9,088 nt of DNA from Bacteroidota bacterium (GTDB taxonomy: Bacteria > Bacteroidota > Bacteroidia > Flavobacteriales > Flavobacteriaceae). The notes beneath the pieces are model-generated. The model saw only the letters and a program-made list of their open reading frames with translations. It did no database searches and had not been told where the DNA came from. Shown piece after piece: positions 1-8,049 of the stretch (its first letter is position 1; every line of letters starts with the position of its first letter). The translations under genes and the position numbers were made by a program. The stretch spans positions 1 to 9,088 of the forward strand of contig CANINJ010000064.1 of the NCBI GenBank assembly GCA_947468985.1, written 5' to 3'.

Positions 1-74
1 ATTATCAGTTTTATGACATTTTTAAGCAAATGCCACTATGAATTTGTGGAAAGGAAATCCATCTATTAACGAAA
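1..74. other. Unassigned left edge, possible 3' end of a plus-strand gene
   Basis: This stretch lies downstream of the SCO gene's stop codon. Plus-strand frame 1 is open from the window edge to a TAA at 67-69 (22 codons, ending in ERKSIY). Frame 3 is open to a TGA at 39-41 (12 codons, ending in FKQMPL). Either could be the tail of a gene entering from the left and converging on the SCO gene, and I cannot choose between them on so few codons. I see no convincing terminator here: the only hairpin is a 5-bp stem including one G-U pair (46-50 with 58-62), and no T-run follows it on either strand. Confidence 0.25.
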
Positions 75-740
75 TTACTCAGAACACAAAAAATTAATAT
101 CCTCAATTAAGCGCTGTATATCTTCTTTTTTGGTACCATCATAAAACCCACGAACACGCCTTTTTGAATCAACCAAAACAAAATTTTCGGTATGAACCAT
201 ATCATATAATTCACTTGGCTTGCCTAATTTTACAGCCAAATAGGACTTTCTTGCCATCGTGTAAATTTGTTTTTTATCACCAGTAACTAAGTTCCATTTG
301 CTGTCAAGAACTCCGTTTTTTACTGCATACTTTTTCAAAACAGAAACGCTATCAGTTTCGGGGAAAACGGTGTGAGAAAGCAGCATCACTTTTGGATTAT
401 TGATAATTGCTTTTTGAATTTCAACCAAATTTGTAGTCATTTTAGGACAAATGGAGCCACAGGTTGTAAAGAAAAAATCGGTAACATATATCTTACCTTC
501 ATAGTCTTTTTGAGTAATTATTTTACCATTTTGATTTGTAAATGAGAAATCAGCTATCGTATGGTATTTACTGATATATTGAACTGTAGAATCTACCAAT
601 TCAGGGTTTACCATCGAAGGATTATAAATTGGAAGCATTTTTTTTGGCTTTAAAGCCGAATAAAAAAGTACTAATATAATTGCTGAAAGAACAATCACAA
701 CACTTAGAAACAATTTGTATTTTCTTAAGATAGAAAGCAT
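75..740 (-). CDS. SCO1/SenC family membrane-anchored copper chaperone / thiol oxidoreductase
   Basis: SCO proteins deliver copper to the CuA site of cytochrome c oxidase or keep its cysteines reduced, acting on the periplasmic face of the inner membrane. With the start at 740 the protein has 221 residues. Residues 11-29 form one hydrophobic membrane anchor, followed by a thioredoxin-like domain. The family's copper ligands are all visible: the CxxxCP motif in TTCGSICPKM (Cys94, Cys98) and the distal histidine in DMVHTENFVLVD (His183). The length is normal for the family. A longer reading is open to a TTG at 755, but that codon lies within a -7 promoter element (753-760), so the ATG at 740, preceded by AAAAATTAAA, is preferred. 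No cytochrome oxidase gene lies within the window, so the partner oxidase cannot be named. A more general disulfide-reductase role is possible, as for some bacterial SenC proteins. Confidence 0.9.
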   Translation of the reverse strand: MLSILRKYKLFLSVVIVLSAIILVLFYSALKPKKMLPIYNPSMVNPELVDSTVQYISKYHTIADFSFTNQNGKIITQKDYEGKIYVTDFFFTTCGSICPKMTTNLVEIQKAIINNPKVMLLSHTVFPETDSVSVLKKYAVKNGVLDSKWNLVTGDKKQIYTMARKSYLAVKLGKPSELYDMVHTENFVLVDSKRRVRGFYDGTKKEDIQRLIEDINFLCSE

Positions 741-752
741 TTTAATTTTTCG

Positions 753-760
753 CAAATTTA
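753..760 (-). promoter_or_regulatory. Bacteroidota -7 element for the SCO gene
   Basis: Read on the minus strand the bases are TAAATTTG, a full match to the TAnnTTTG -7 element used by the Bacteroidota primary sigma factor. No clear TTTG is found 19 bases upstream. If used, transcription would start near 746-749, leaving a leader of only about 6-9 bases before the ATG at 740. The element overlaps the TTG at 755, which argues against that codon as the start. Confidence 0.55.
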
Positions 761-800
761 CGAAAGTAGCGCATTAAGATTTAAAATTAATGTTAATTTT

Positions 801-831
801 TTTGAATTAAGTATAAAAGTAGTTATGTTTG
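801..831 (+). promoter_or_regulatory. Consensus Bacteroidota promoter for the secreted propeller gene
   Basis: TTTG at 801-804, a spacer of exactly 19 bases, and TATGTTTG at 824-831 match the TTTG-N19-TAnnTTTG consensus at every fixed position. Transcription would start near 835-838. The upstream in-frame ATG at 825 sits inside the -7 box and would not be on the transcript, so the start at 849 is used, giving a leader of about 11-14 bases. Confidence 0.75.
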
Positions 832-848
832 TTGAAAACTTACTAAAA

Positions 849-3800
849 ATGAAAAAAACATACTTATTAATTGCTTTATTTAGCACTTTCTTTGGGTTTT
901 CACAATTTAATTCCTCTGCTCCGTGGATGAAAAATGCTGATGAAATCGATTCAAAAGAAAAAAAATTATCTGAATTAGTTACTGATTTTAATGATTACTG
1001 GTCAACTCGTGACAAAACTAAAAGAGCCAGCGGTTATAAACCTTTTATGCGCTGGGTTGAAAAATGGAAAAATGTTACAAACGACCAAGGATATGTAATT
1101 TCTCAACAAGAATTATTAGCTGCTTGGGAACAAAAAAATCAAGCAAAACGCAATGTCAATAGTACTTCTAGACTCGTTCCTACAAGCAATTGGCAGCCAA
1201 TTGGCCCAACACAAAATTCTGCACTTCAGACAACAAGAGGAAGAGGAAGAATAAATGTAATTTGTGTTGATCCATCAAATGCAAACACTATTTATTTTGG
1301 TGCCCCAGCAGGAGGGATATGGAAATCTACTGATTCAGGTACTACTTGGGTGCCACTATTTGAAGAATTTGCTCAAATTGGTGTTTCAGGAATTGCGGTT
1401 GCTTATAATGACCCAAATATTATTTATATAGCTACTGGTGATAAAGACGCTACTGATTCTTATTCCATAGGGGTTTATAAGTCTATTAACGGAGGGGTTG
1501 ATTGGAGTGCTACAGGTTTGGTTTTAAATACATCACAGGGTCTTGGGGATTTGGTAATTTCTCCTATAGATAACCAAACTTTATGGTGTGCTACAAGTAC
1601 AGGAATTAAGAAAACAACTAATGGAGGTACGACCTGGACAACAGCTACTTATTTGCCAACTACAACTACACCTCCTATATATAATTTCACTCAGGGATCT
1701 TTAAGATTAAAACCTAATGACCCAACAGTTATTTATGCTACTACAGCTACAAAAGTTTTTAAATCAACAAATGGAGGAACTTCTTTTACAACTACAGGTA
1801 TAGGAACTGGATTATCTACAACGAGTGGAAGAACAATTATAGATGTAACAGCTGCAAATCCAGAGGTGGTTTACTGTTTAAAATCTAGAGCTAGTGATGA
1901 TTCTTTTCTTGGATTATATAAATCAACCAATGGAGGAGCTAATTTTACGAATACAGGTTTAACAGCTGGAACTGATATTTTTGACGGAGCAACCCAAGCA
2001 TGGTATGATTTAGCACTATGTGTTTCTCAAACTGATGCTAATGAAGTATATACGGGTTGTCTTAATGTTTGGAAATCTACTGATGGAGGTGCAACAGCTA
2101 CAAAACTAAACAATTGGAATTCTTGGAGTCCAAATTTCACTCACGCAGACATTCATTTTTTAAAATATTTCGGCGATAAATTGTATTGTGGAAGTGACGG
2201 AGGAATTTATGTTTCAACTGATAAGGGAGTCACTTTTAATGATATTATTGGTCAAGCTCAAATCGGTCAATTTTATAAAATATCTGTTTCAAAGCAATCG
2301 GCTTCAAAAATAACAGGTGGTCTTCAAGATAATGGAGGTTTTATATTTAATAATAATCTTTGGAGAAGCTACCACGCAGGTGATGGAATGGACACAGCAA
2401 TTGACCCAACCAATAGCAATAAATGCTATGGCTTTGTTTATAATGGTGGGACATTATTTCAAAGTATTGATTCGGGAATGTCTTTGAATTTAGGAGTTTC
2501 TGCTCCAACTGGAGAAACAGGGGATTGGGTTACACCACTTAGAGCTAATTCTGTAGGAGAAATTTTTGCGGGGTATACAAACTTATATAAATTAACGAAT
2601 GGTGCTTGGGTGAAGCAAAATCCTGCAGCAATTGGAACAGCAACAGCAACTATCCAAAATGTATCTGTTGACCCAAGTAATGACAATATTATGTATGTTT
2701 CAAAATCCGGAACTCAAGCTAGCCCTGGTCCATATATTTTATATAAAAGTACAAATAGAGGAGTAACTTTTACTCAAGTTTATGCAGCTACTTCAGCTAT
2801 TACATCAATTTCTGTTAATTATTCTAATAGTAACATTGTATATATTACTACAAAAGGAACTTCAGGTAATGCTTTTATTTCAACAAATGGAGGAACTGCT
2901 TTTTCGGTAATTGCATCTGGACTTCCTGCTGTTGGAAAAAACATAATAGTTCACCAAGGAAGACATACTTTAAACCCACTTTACGTAGGGACAACTCTTG
3001 GAGTTTATTACAAAGATGATTCTATGACAACTTGGGAAGCTTTTGAAATGAATTTGCCTAATACTTCTGTAGCCGATTTAGAAATAAATTTAGATGACTC
3101 TAAAATTATTGCGGGTACTTACGGAAGAGGGGTTTGGCAATGTGACATTCCAGTACAAGTGCCAACAAATGATGTGAAATTTGTTGGAATTCAATCACCA
3201 ACAGGAACAATCGCTTGTGGAGGACTTATTTCTCCTCAAATAACTGTAAAGAATAATGGTTCATCAACAATTTCATCAGTTTCAGTAGCCTATAATTATA
3301 ATGAAACTCCCCAAAATTTCACTTGGAATGGCTCTTTGGCTCCAGCAACAACACAAAGTATCGATTTACCTGCTTTTACAATTACATCAAGAGGATCTTA
3401 TTCTTTAAATGTAACAACAACAACAACAGGTGATGCTTTCCCTGATAATAATCAAGGAGCTACTCCTTTTTATGTTAATGATTCAGGAACGGCAGGTGTT
3501 GTAAATACATTTGAGACCCCAACTTCAAATCTTCTTACCTATACTGATGGACTTACCACAAGTCAATGGCAAAGAGGAGTTAGAGTTGCTGGCACTTTAG
3601 CTTCTGGTTCTGGAAACGTTTATACAACAAGTTTTTCTGGTAACTATCCTGATGAAACAAAAGCGTACTTGGTTTCACAATGTTATGATTTTTCATACAT
3701 TACAAATCCAGTAATTAAATTTAAAATGGCTTTTGATTTAGAGCCTAATTGGGATATCGTTTATGTTCAGTATTCTTTAAATTTTGGTCAAACATGGGAT

Positions 3801-4319
3801 GTTTTAGGGACTCAAGGGCCAACTTGGTACAATAGTAACAGAACTGCTCAAACTGTAGGGACTGATTGTTATAATTGCCCAGGCGCACAATGGACAAGTC
3901 CACTCACGGCTCCAGATTTATCATTAAAAGAATATTCGTATCCTCTAAATTCACTTATTGGAAATGCCAATGTAATTTTTAGAATTGTTTTCCACTCAGA
4001 TCAAAGTGAAAATAAACTTGGAGTTGTCGTTGATGATTTTGTAATAGAAGGAACTTTGGCGAATCATCAATTTGAGATGAACAATATAGCAATATATCCA
4101 ATTCCATCAAAAGGAATTTTTAATGTTTCTATGGGTACTATTACACCTAAAATAATTGATGTTTATGATTTAACAGGAAAAATTGTATATTCAAAATCTG
4201 AATTTCAAAACAATCCAAGTCAATTTTTATTAGACTTATCTTCAATTTCATCTGGAATTTATTTCGTGAAAATTTCATCTGATAATCAAAGTGTAACGAA
4301 GAGAATAATTAAAAACTAA
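849..4319 (+). CDS. Secreted Asp-box (BNR/sortilin-like) beta-propeller protein with T9SS type A sorting domain
   Basis: This is a multidomain exported protein of 1156 residues. Residues 1-19 are a signal peptide (MKK, then a hydrophobic core, ending GFSQ). After an N-terminal linker with a WQPIGPT motif (115-121), a propeller spans about 125-765. It has ten clear Asp-boxes of the form (S/T)-x-(D/N)-x-G-x-(T/S)-(W/F), near 158, 210, 254, 304, 357, 408, 454, 537, 632 and 676, plus a degenerate one near 720. This number resembles the tandem propellers of GH74 xyloglucanases and sortilin/VPS10 folds. An HADIHF motif lies at 432-437. A CARDB-like Ig domain (about 775-877), a MAM-like jelly roll with three cysteines (about 887-1070) and a type A sorting domain (about 1078-1156, ending TKRIIKN) follow. 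The sorting tail predicts T9SS export across the outer membrane, with cell-surface attachment or release. Substrate and enzymatic activity are unknown: Asp-boxes are structural, and no catalytic residues were identified. It appears monocistronic, with its own promoter and terminator. Confidence 0.88.
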   Translation: MKKTYLLIALFSTFFGFSQFNSSAPWMKNADEIDSKEKKLSELVTDFNDYWSTRDKTKRASGYKPFMRWVEKWKNVTNDQGYVISQQELLAAWEQKNQAKRNVNSTSRLVPTSNWQPIGPTQNSALQTTRGRGRINVICVDPSNANTIYFGAPAGGIWKSTDSGTTWVPLFEEFAQIGVSGIAVAYNDPNIIYIATGDKDATDSYSIGVYKSINGGVDWSATGLVLNTSQGLGDLVISPIDNQTLWCATSTGIKKTTNGGTTWTTATYLPTTTTPPIYNFTQGSLRLKPNDPTVIYATTATKVFKSTNGGTSFTTTGIGTGLSTTSGRTIIDVTAANPEVVYCLKSRASDDSFLGLYKSTNGGANFTNTGLTAGTDIFDGATQAWYDLALCVSQTDANEVYTGCLNVWKSTDGGATATKLNNWNSWSPNFTHADIHFLKYFGDKLYCGSDGGIYVSTDKGVTFNDIIGQAQIGQFYKISVSKQSASKITGGLQDNGGFIFNNNLWRSYHAGDGMDTAIDPTNSNKCYGFVYNGGTLFQSIDSGMSLNLGVSAPTGETGDWVTPLRANSVGEIFAGYTNLYKLTNGAWVKQNPAAIGTATATIQNVSVDPSNDNIMYVSKSGTQASPGPYILYKSTNRGVTFTQVYAATSAITSISVNYSNSNIVYITTKGTSGNAFISTNGGTAFSVIASGLPAVGKNIIVHQGRHTLNPLYVGTTLGVYYKDDSMTTWEAFEMNLPNTSVADLEINLDDSKIIAGTYGRGVWQCDIPVQVPTNDVKFVGIQSPTGTIACGGLISPQITVKNNGSSTISSVSVAYNYNETPQNFTWNGSLAPATTQSIDLPAFTITSRGSYSLNVTTTTTGDAFPDNNQGATPFYVNDSGTAGVVNTFETPTSNLLTYTDGLTTSQWQRGVRVAGTLASGSGNVYTTSFSGNYPDETKAYLVSQCYDFSYITNPVIKFKMAFDLEPNWDIVYVQYSLNFGQTWDVLGTQGPTWYNSNRTAQTVGTDCYNCPGAQWTSPLTAPDLSLKEYSYPLNSLIGNANVIFRIVFHSDQSENKLGVVVDDFVIEGTLANHQFEMNNIAIYPIPSKGIFNVSMGTITPKIIDVYDLTGKIVYSKSEFQNNPSQFLLDLSSISSGIYFVKISSDNQSVTKRIIKN
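3414..3428 (+). repeat. (ACA)5 trinucleotide tract inside the propeller gene
   Basis: Five consecutive ACA codons encode a threonine run in the CARDB-like domain. The unit is three bases, so slippage would change the Thr count without shifting the frame. Confidence 0.8.
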
Positions 4320-4338
4320 TTTCTTAATTTCTTTAAAC

Positions 4339-4373
4339 AATCCCATCCGTTCTTACGAGATGGGATTTTTTTT
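4339..4373 (+). terminator. Rho-independent terminator of the propeller gene
   Basis: A perfect 9-bp stem, AATCCCATC (4339-4347) with GATGGGATT (4359-4367), encloses an 11-base loop and runs into eight consecutive Ts (4366-4373). It begins 19 bases after the TAA of the propeller gene. The T-run orients it to the plus strand. Confidence 0.9.
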
Positions 4374-4390
4374 AAATAGTTCACAAAATA

Positions 4391-4430
4391 AAACCCAAAG
4401 AATACTTTTTACGAAGCCTTCTTTGGGTTT
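4391..4430 (-). terminator. Terminator of glmS and its upstream operon
   Basis: A perfect 12-bp inverted repeat pairs 4391-4402 (AAACCCAAAGAA) with 4419-4430 (TTCTTTGGGTTT) around a 16-base loop. On the minus strand the stem ends in GGGTTT followed by TATTTTG, a T-rich tail. It lies 21 bases beyond the glmS stop codon. The plus-strand side is also AT-rich, so some bidirectional activity is possible. Confidence 0.85.
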
Positions 4431-4451
4431 ATTATTTGAAATATATTTTAA

Positions 4452-6299
4452 TTATTCTACCGTAACCGATTTTGCTAAGTTTCTAGGCTGATCTACGTTA
4501 CAACCCCTTAAAACGGCAATATGGTAAGACAATAATTGTAAAGGAATAGTTGTAATTAATGGCGAAAGCGCATCTGCAGTTTCAGGAATTTCAATTACGT
4601 AGTCAGCTAAATCACGAACTTGAGTATCGCCTTTAGTTACAATTGCAATGATTTTTCCACTTCGGGATTTAATTTCTTGAATATTACTCACTACTTTGTC
4701 ATAATGACCTAATTTTGGAGCAATAACAACTACTGGCATGTGTTCGTCAATCAATGCAATTGGCCCGTGTTTCATTTCGGCAGCTGGATAACCTTCTGCG
4801 TGAATATAAGAAATTTCTTTTAATTTTAAAGCACCTTCTAAAGCAACAGGAAAATTATACCCTCTCCCTAAATAAAGACAATTTGGTGCATCTTTGAAAA
4901 TAGCTGCAATTTCTTTTGCTTTATCATTTGTTTCCAAGGCTTCCAAAACTCTTTCTGGAATTAATTCTAATTCTTGTAAATATCTGTGGAAATCTGAATT
5001 TGACATTGTTCCTTTTGCTTTCGCAATTCGCAACGCAATCATTGTTAAAACAGTAATTTGTGTGGTAAATGCTTTTGTAGATGCAACTCCAATTTCTGGA
5101 CCAGCATGAGTATAAGCACCTGCATTAGTTTCTCTAGATATTGAAGACCCCACAACATTACAAACTCCGAATACAAATGCCCCCCTTTCTTTGGCTAATT
5201 TAATAGCGGCAAGAGTATCAGCGGTTTCGCCAGATTGAGAAATGGCAATAACTACATCACCTTTATTTATAATTGGATTTCTATATCTGAATTCTGAAGC
5301 ATATTCAACTTCAACAGGGATTCTTGTAAATTCTTCGATTATATATTCTGCTACTAAACCTGCGTGCCATGAAGTTCCACAAGCTACAATAAGAATTCTC
5401 TCAGCATTCAAAAATTTCTCTAAATTATCTTCAATACCTGCCATAAGAATCATGCCCTTACTTGCGTGAAGCCTTCCTCTATAAGTATCTTTTATAACGC
5501 TTGGTTGCTCAAATATTTCTTTGAGCATAAAGTGATCGTAACCCCCTTTTTCAATTTGCTCCAAATTCATTTGTAATTCTTGAACATAAGGATCTACTAA
5601 TGAATCATCTTTAATTTTTCTAATTTTTAAAGGTTTATTCAATCTCACAATTGCCATTTCTTCATCTTCAAGATAAATAGCATTTGAAGTATATTCTATA
5701 AATGGTGAAGCATCGGAAGCAATAAAATATTCGTTTTCACCCACGCCAATTGCTAATGGACTTCCTAATCGAGCCACAACAATTTCATCAGGTTTTTTTT
5801 TGTCAAATACGCAAATTGCGTAAGCCCCTACAACTTGATTCAAAGCAATTTGCATAGCTTTACCAAGTTTTAAATTGTCTTTTTTCTGAACATCTTCAAT
5901 AAGATTTACCAATACTTCTGTGTCAGTATCAGAATGAAAAACATATCCTCTATTTATTAATTCTTTTTTTAATGGAGCATAATTTTCTATAATTCCATTG
6001 TGTATAATAACAAGATTTCCTGAATTTGACACATGTGGATGAGAATTAACATCATTAGGAACTCCATGAGTTGCCCAACGAGTATGTCCAATTCCAATAG
6101 TACCATTGGTCGTAATTTCATTTGAAGATATTTCTTCTAAATCAGAAACTTTACCTTTAGTTTTAGAAACTTTAAGATCTTTTCCATCAAAAAGCATAAT
6201 ACCTGCACTGTCATATCCTCTGTATTCAAGTCTTTTCAACCCTTTTATTACAATTGGATATGCCTCTCTAAATCCGATATAACCTACAATTCCGCACAT
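4452..6299 (-). CDS. glmS: Glutamine--fructose-6-phosphate aminotransferase (isomerizing)
   Basis: GlmS converts fructose-6-phosphate and glutamine to glucosamine-6-phosphate and glutamate, the entry step to UDP-GlcNAc for peptidoglycan and lipopolysaccharide; it is cytosolic. The 615 residues are full length (E. coli has 609). The N-terminal class II glutaminase domain (about 2-220) starts MCGIVGYIG, with Cys2 as the nucleophile exposed by Met removal. It carries TRWATHG (73-79), HNGIIENY (100-107) and HSDTDTE (122-128). Two SIS domains follow: the first has CGTSWHAG (307-314), SQSGETADT (354-362) and STKAFTTQ (407-414); the second has LKLKEISYIHAEGYPA (491-506) and MKHGP (509-513). The C-terminal loop ends NLAKSVTVE, with the conserved Lys610. 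All expected catalytic motifs are intact. It is the last gene of a three-gene minus-strand cluster, 30 bases after DUF4270. The 30-base gap leaves no room for a glmS ribozyme of the Firmicute type. Confidence 0.98.
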   Translation of the reverse strand: MCGIVGYIGFREAYPIVIKGLKRLEYRGYDSAGIMLFDGKDLKVSKTKGKVSDLEEISSNEITTNGTIGIGHTRWATHGVPNDVNSHPHVSNSGNLVIIHNGIIENYAPLKKELINRGYVFHSDTDTEVLVNLIEDVQKKDNLKLGKAMQIALNQVVGAYAICVFDKKKPDEIVVARLGSPLAIGVGENEYFIASDASPFIEYTSNAIYLEDEEMAIVRLNKPLKIRKIKDDSLVDPYVQELQMNLEQIEKGGYDHFMLKEIFEQPSVIKDTYRGRLHASKGMILMAGIEDNLEKFLNAERILIVACGTSWHAGLVAEYIIEEFTRIPVEVEYASEFRYRNPIINKGDVVIAISQSGETADTLAAIKLAKERGAFVFGVCNVVGSSISRETNAGAYTHAGPEIGVASTKAFTTQITVLTMIALRIAKAKGTMSNSDFHRYLQELELIPERVLEALETNDKAKEIAAIFKDAPNCLYLGRGYNFPVALEGALKLKEISYIHAEGYPAAEMKHGPIALIDEHMPVVVIAPKLGHYDKVVSNIQEIKSRSGKIIAIVTKGDTQVRDLADYVIEIPETADALSPLITTIPLQLLSYHIAVLRGCNVDQPRNLAKSVTVE

Positions 6300-6329
6300 G
6301 TTTTTTTTATTTGGTATTAATAATTTATT

Positions 6330-8030
6330 CTAATTTGGCTTTGTATAATATATTTCAAGTTTTAATCTTTTAGCATAATTTGGATCTACTGTTGGAATAT
6401 TATTTCCAAACAAAACAGTTCCTAAAGGATTAATAACAGAGGCTGTTGGGATTTTGCTAAATGGATTGACTCCAGTTGTAGTGTTTTTTAGTTGAGAATT
6501 TGTATTGTTTACTATAGATTCTGTAACTACTAATCCTAATCTAACATTTGTTGAATCCTTACTAATCAAGTTTATAAGATGATTTGTTAGTCTTATTTTA
6601 TATTTAATTCCACGTTTGTCAACAATTGAACTCGCCGTTTCTTTTTCAAGAATTCCACCGTGAATATTTTTGTTAAGTTTTGCATTTGAAGCTACTGAAT
6701 TATCAATATAATAATCAATAATTGGGCGATGATTATTTAAATCATACAAATAAATTCTGTTTGGTTCAGAAGCACCAGTCATTTTAATTTTGTCAACATA
6801 AAAAGTAAGGTTAGCTTCATTAACTAAGAGTTTTTGTCCGTCAAAAGGGTGTCTTAAATCATCTAATTCGTCAGGAATTCCATTTGGAACATTTGGCGCA
6901 ACTCCATTGGTATAATAACCTCGAATATCTTCGCCGAAAAGTTTAATTATTGCCATTGAACTTTCGCCTCCTTTTGGATACAAATTATATCCACCAGTTG
7001 TTGCATTTGCATTTGAAGTAACACCGGATGTATACTGAGTATTATAGTCGTTTTCTAACAAATTAACAGAACTTCCACCTAAGCTAATTCCGAATTTTTT
7101 TTCTTTTATTGTTTCTACTCCTGTAGAACTTGTTACTGTTACATTATAGGTTACGATTATTTTCCCTAATCTAATGTTTAATAAAGCCAAACTTCCTTCA
7201 TTAGAAGATGATGCGGAATTGTCAGCTTTAAAATATAAACCTCTGAAATATTCTTTAAAAACATTGTTGTTTATGAATTTTCCTGAAGCACCAGCTCCAA
7301 ATAATTTATCTTGAAAAAATTGATTTCTTAGTTTCAAACGCATTCCTGGAACTGATCTTGTATCAACAACTTCAACGCCATCAACAGTTTTGTAAGTTTT
7401 TATTTCATCGGCACTATAAAGAAATGCATCGTTTTGACTCGCATCAGTATCGTCATTTAAACGATTCGGATTTTTGTTGGCATCAAAATCTGATGTAGCT
7501 CCTGAATAATACTTTTGAGCATTTTGAAACCCTAAAGAAGCATCGTAATCTCTTAAGTAATAATTAGACTCGTAAACACTCAATTTAATTTTGTTAAATA
7601 CTTTTTTACTATCCGTTGTAACATATCCATGAACAGAATCCAATTCATAAGTATGGTTGCCCGTAGTTGCATCGGTCGAAACTAAATGGCTAAAATAAGG
7701 CAATGAAAGCTCTACTTTTGTAACTGTTGGCAAAGACCCAATAGTTTGATTTACAGTGTCTAATAAAACCTGAGACACTATACTTGCTCTTGTTTTTCCA
7801 AAAAACGGATTGTTATAATATCCAAGTGAATTTATAAGAAGATTGCTTGTTTCAACAGAGCCCGTAGCTTGGTTATAAGCGATAACAGTTTTTGTGGTAT
7901 CCTGAATAAGTCCAAAATGATCGTTATTAACAACATCTGAACCAATCTCATTAAAATCTTTATCGCAAGAAGCAAAAAAAGAAACAATACTAACTAAAAA
8001 AAGTAATTTAAAAAAAGAATTATTTTGCAT
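6330..8030 (-). CDS. DUF4270 family lipoprotein
   Basis: The predicted protein has 566 residues. It begins with a lipoprotein signal, a hydrophobic segment (about 6-20) ending SFFASC, with the lipidated cysteine at position 22. The residues after Cys, DKDF, are acidic and could serve as a Bacteroidota lipoprotein export signal for display on the cell surface. The motif LGYYNNPFFGKTRASIVS (69-86) near the N terminus and the end KRLKLEIYYTKPN fit my recollection of the DUF4270 family, a Bacteroidota family of unknown function. The rest is rich in alternating hydrophobic segments suggestive of beta structure, with no enzyme motif visible. It sits 19 bases after the GlgA-like gene and 30 bases before glmS, which indicates co-transcription. 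A role in the cell envelope is an inference from lipidation and from glmS linkage. The lipobox has Phe at -3 rather than Leu, which is tolerated in this phylum. Confidence 0.85.
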   Translation of the reverse strand: MQNNSFFKLLFLVSIVSFFASCDKDFNEIGSDVVNNDHFGLIQDTTKTVIAYNQATGSVETSNLLINSLGYYNNPFFGKTRASIVSQVLLDTVNQTIGSLPTVTKVELSLPYFSHLVSTDATTGNHTYELDSVHGYVTTDSKKVFNKIKLSVYESNYYLRDYDASLGFQNAQKYYSGATSDFDANKNPNRLNDDTDASQNDAFLYSADEIKTYKTVDGVEVVDTRSVPGMRLKLRNQFFQDKLFGAGASGKFINNNVFKEYFRGLYFKADNSASSSNEGSLALLNIRLGKIIVTYNVTVTSSTGVETIKEKKFGISLGGSSVNLLENDYNTQYTSGVTSNANATTGGYNLYPKGGESSMAIIKLFGEDIRGYYTNGVAPNVPNGIPDELDDLRHPFDGQKLLVNEANLTFYVDKIKMTGASEPNRIYLYDLNNHRPIIDYYIDNSVASNAKLNKNIHGGILEKETASSIVDKRGIKYKIRLTNHLINLISKDSTNVRLGLVVTESIVNNTNSQLKNTTTGVNPFSKIPTASVINPLGTVLFGNNIPTVDPNYAKRLKLEIYYTKPN

Positions 8031-8049
8031 ATTTATTTAAAAAATATTA

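Noticed and set aside
46..62. Small hairpin after the SCO gene as a terminator
   Set aside because: The stem is only five pairs including one G-U, and no T-run follows on either strand.
2459..2686. 75-codon open frame on the minus strand inside the propeller gene
   Set aside because: It is a shadow of a gene with clear protein motifs on the plus strand, with no promoter, homology or signal of its own.
1323..2910. Recurring AAATC(A/T)AC-AATGGAGGA-like DNA in the propeller gene as a CRISPR or DNA repeat array
   Set aside because: The copies are in frame, irregularly spaced and diverged, and each encodes an Asp-box, so the repetition is at the protein level.
4894..5469. Two plus-strand open frames (71 and 75 codons) opposite glmS
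   Set aside because: They are antisense to the conserved glmS coding sequence, and their translations show no recognisable family or start context.
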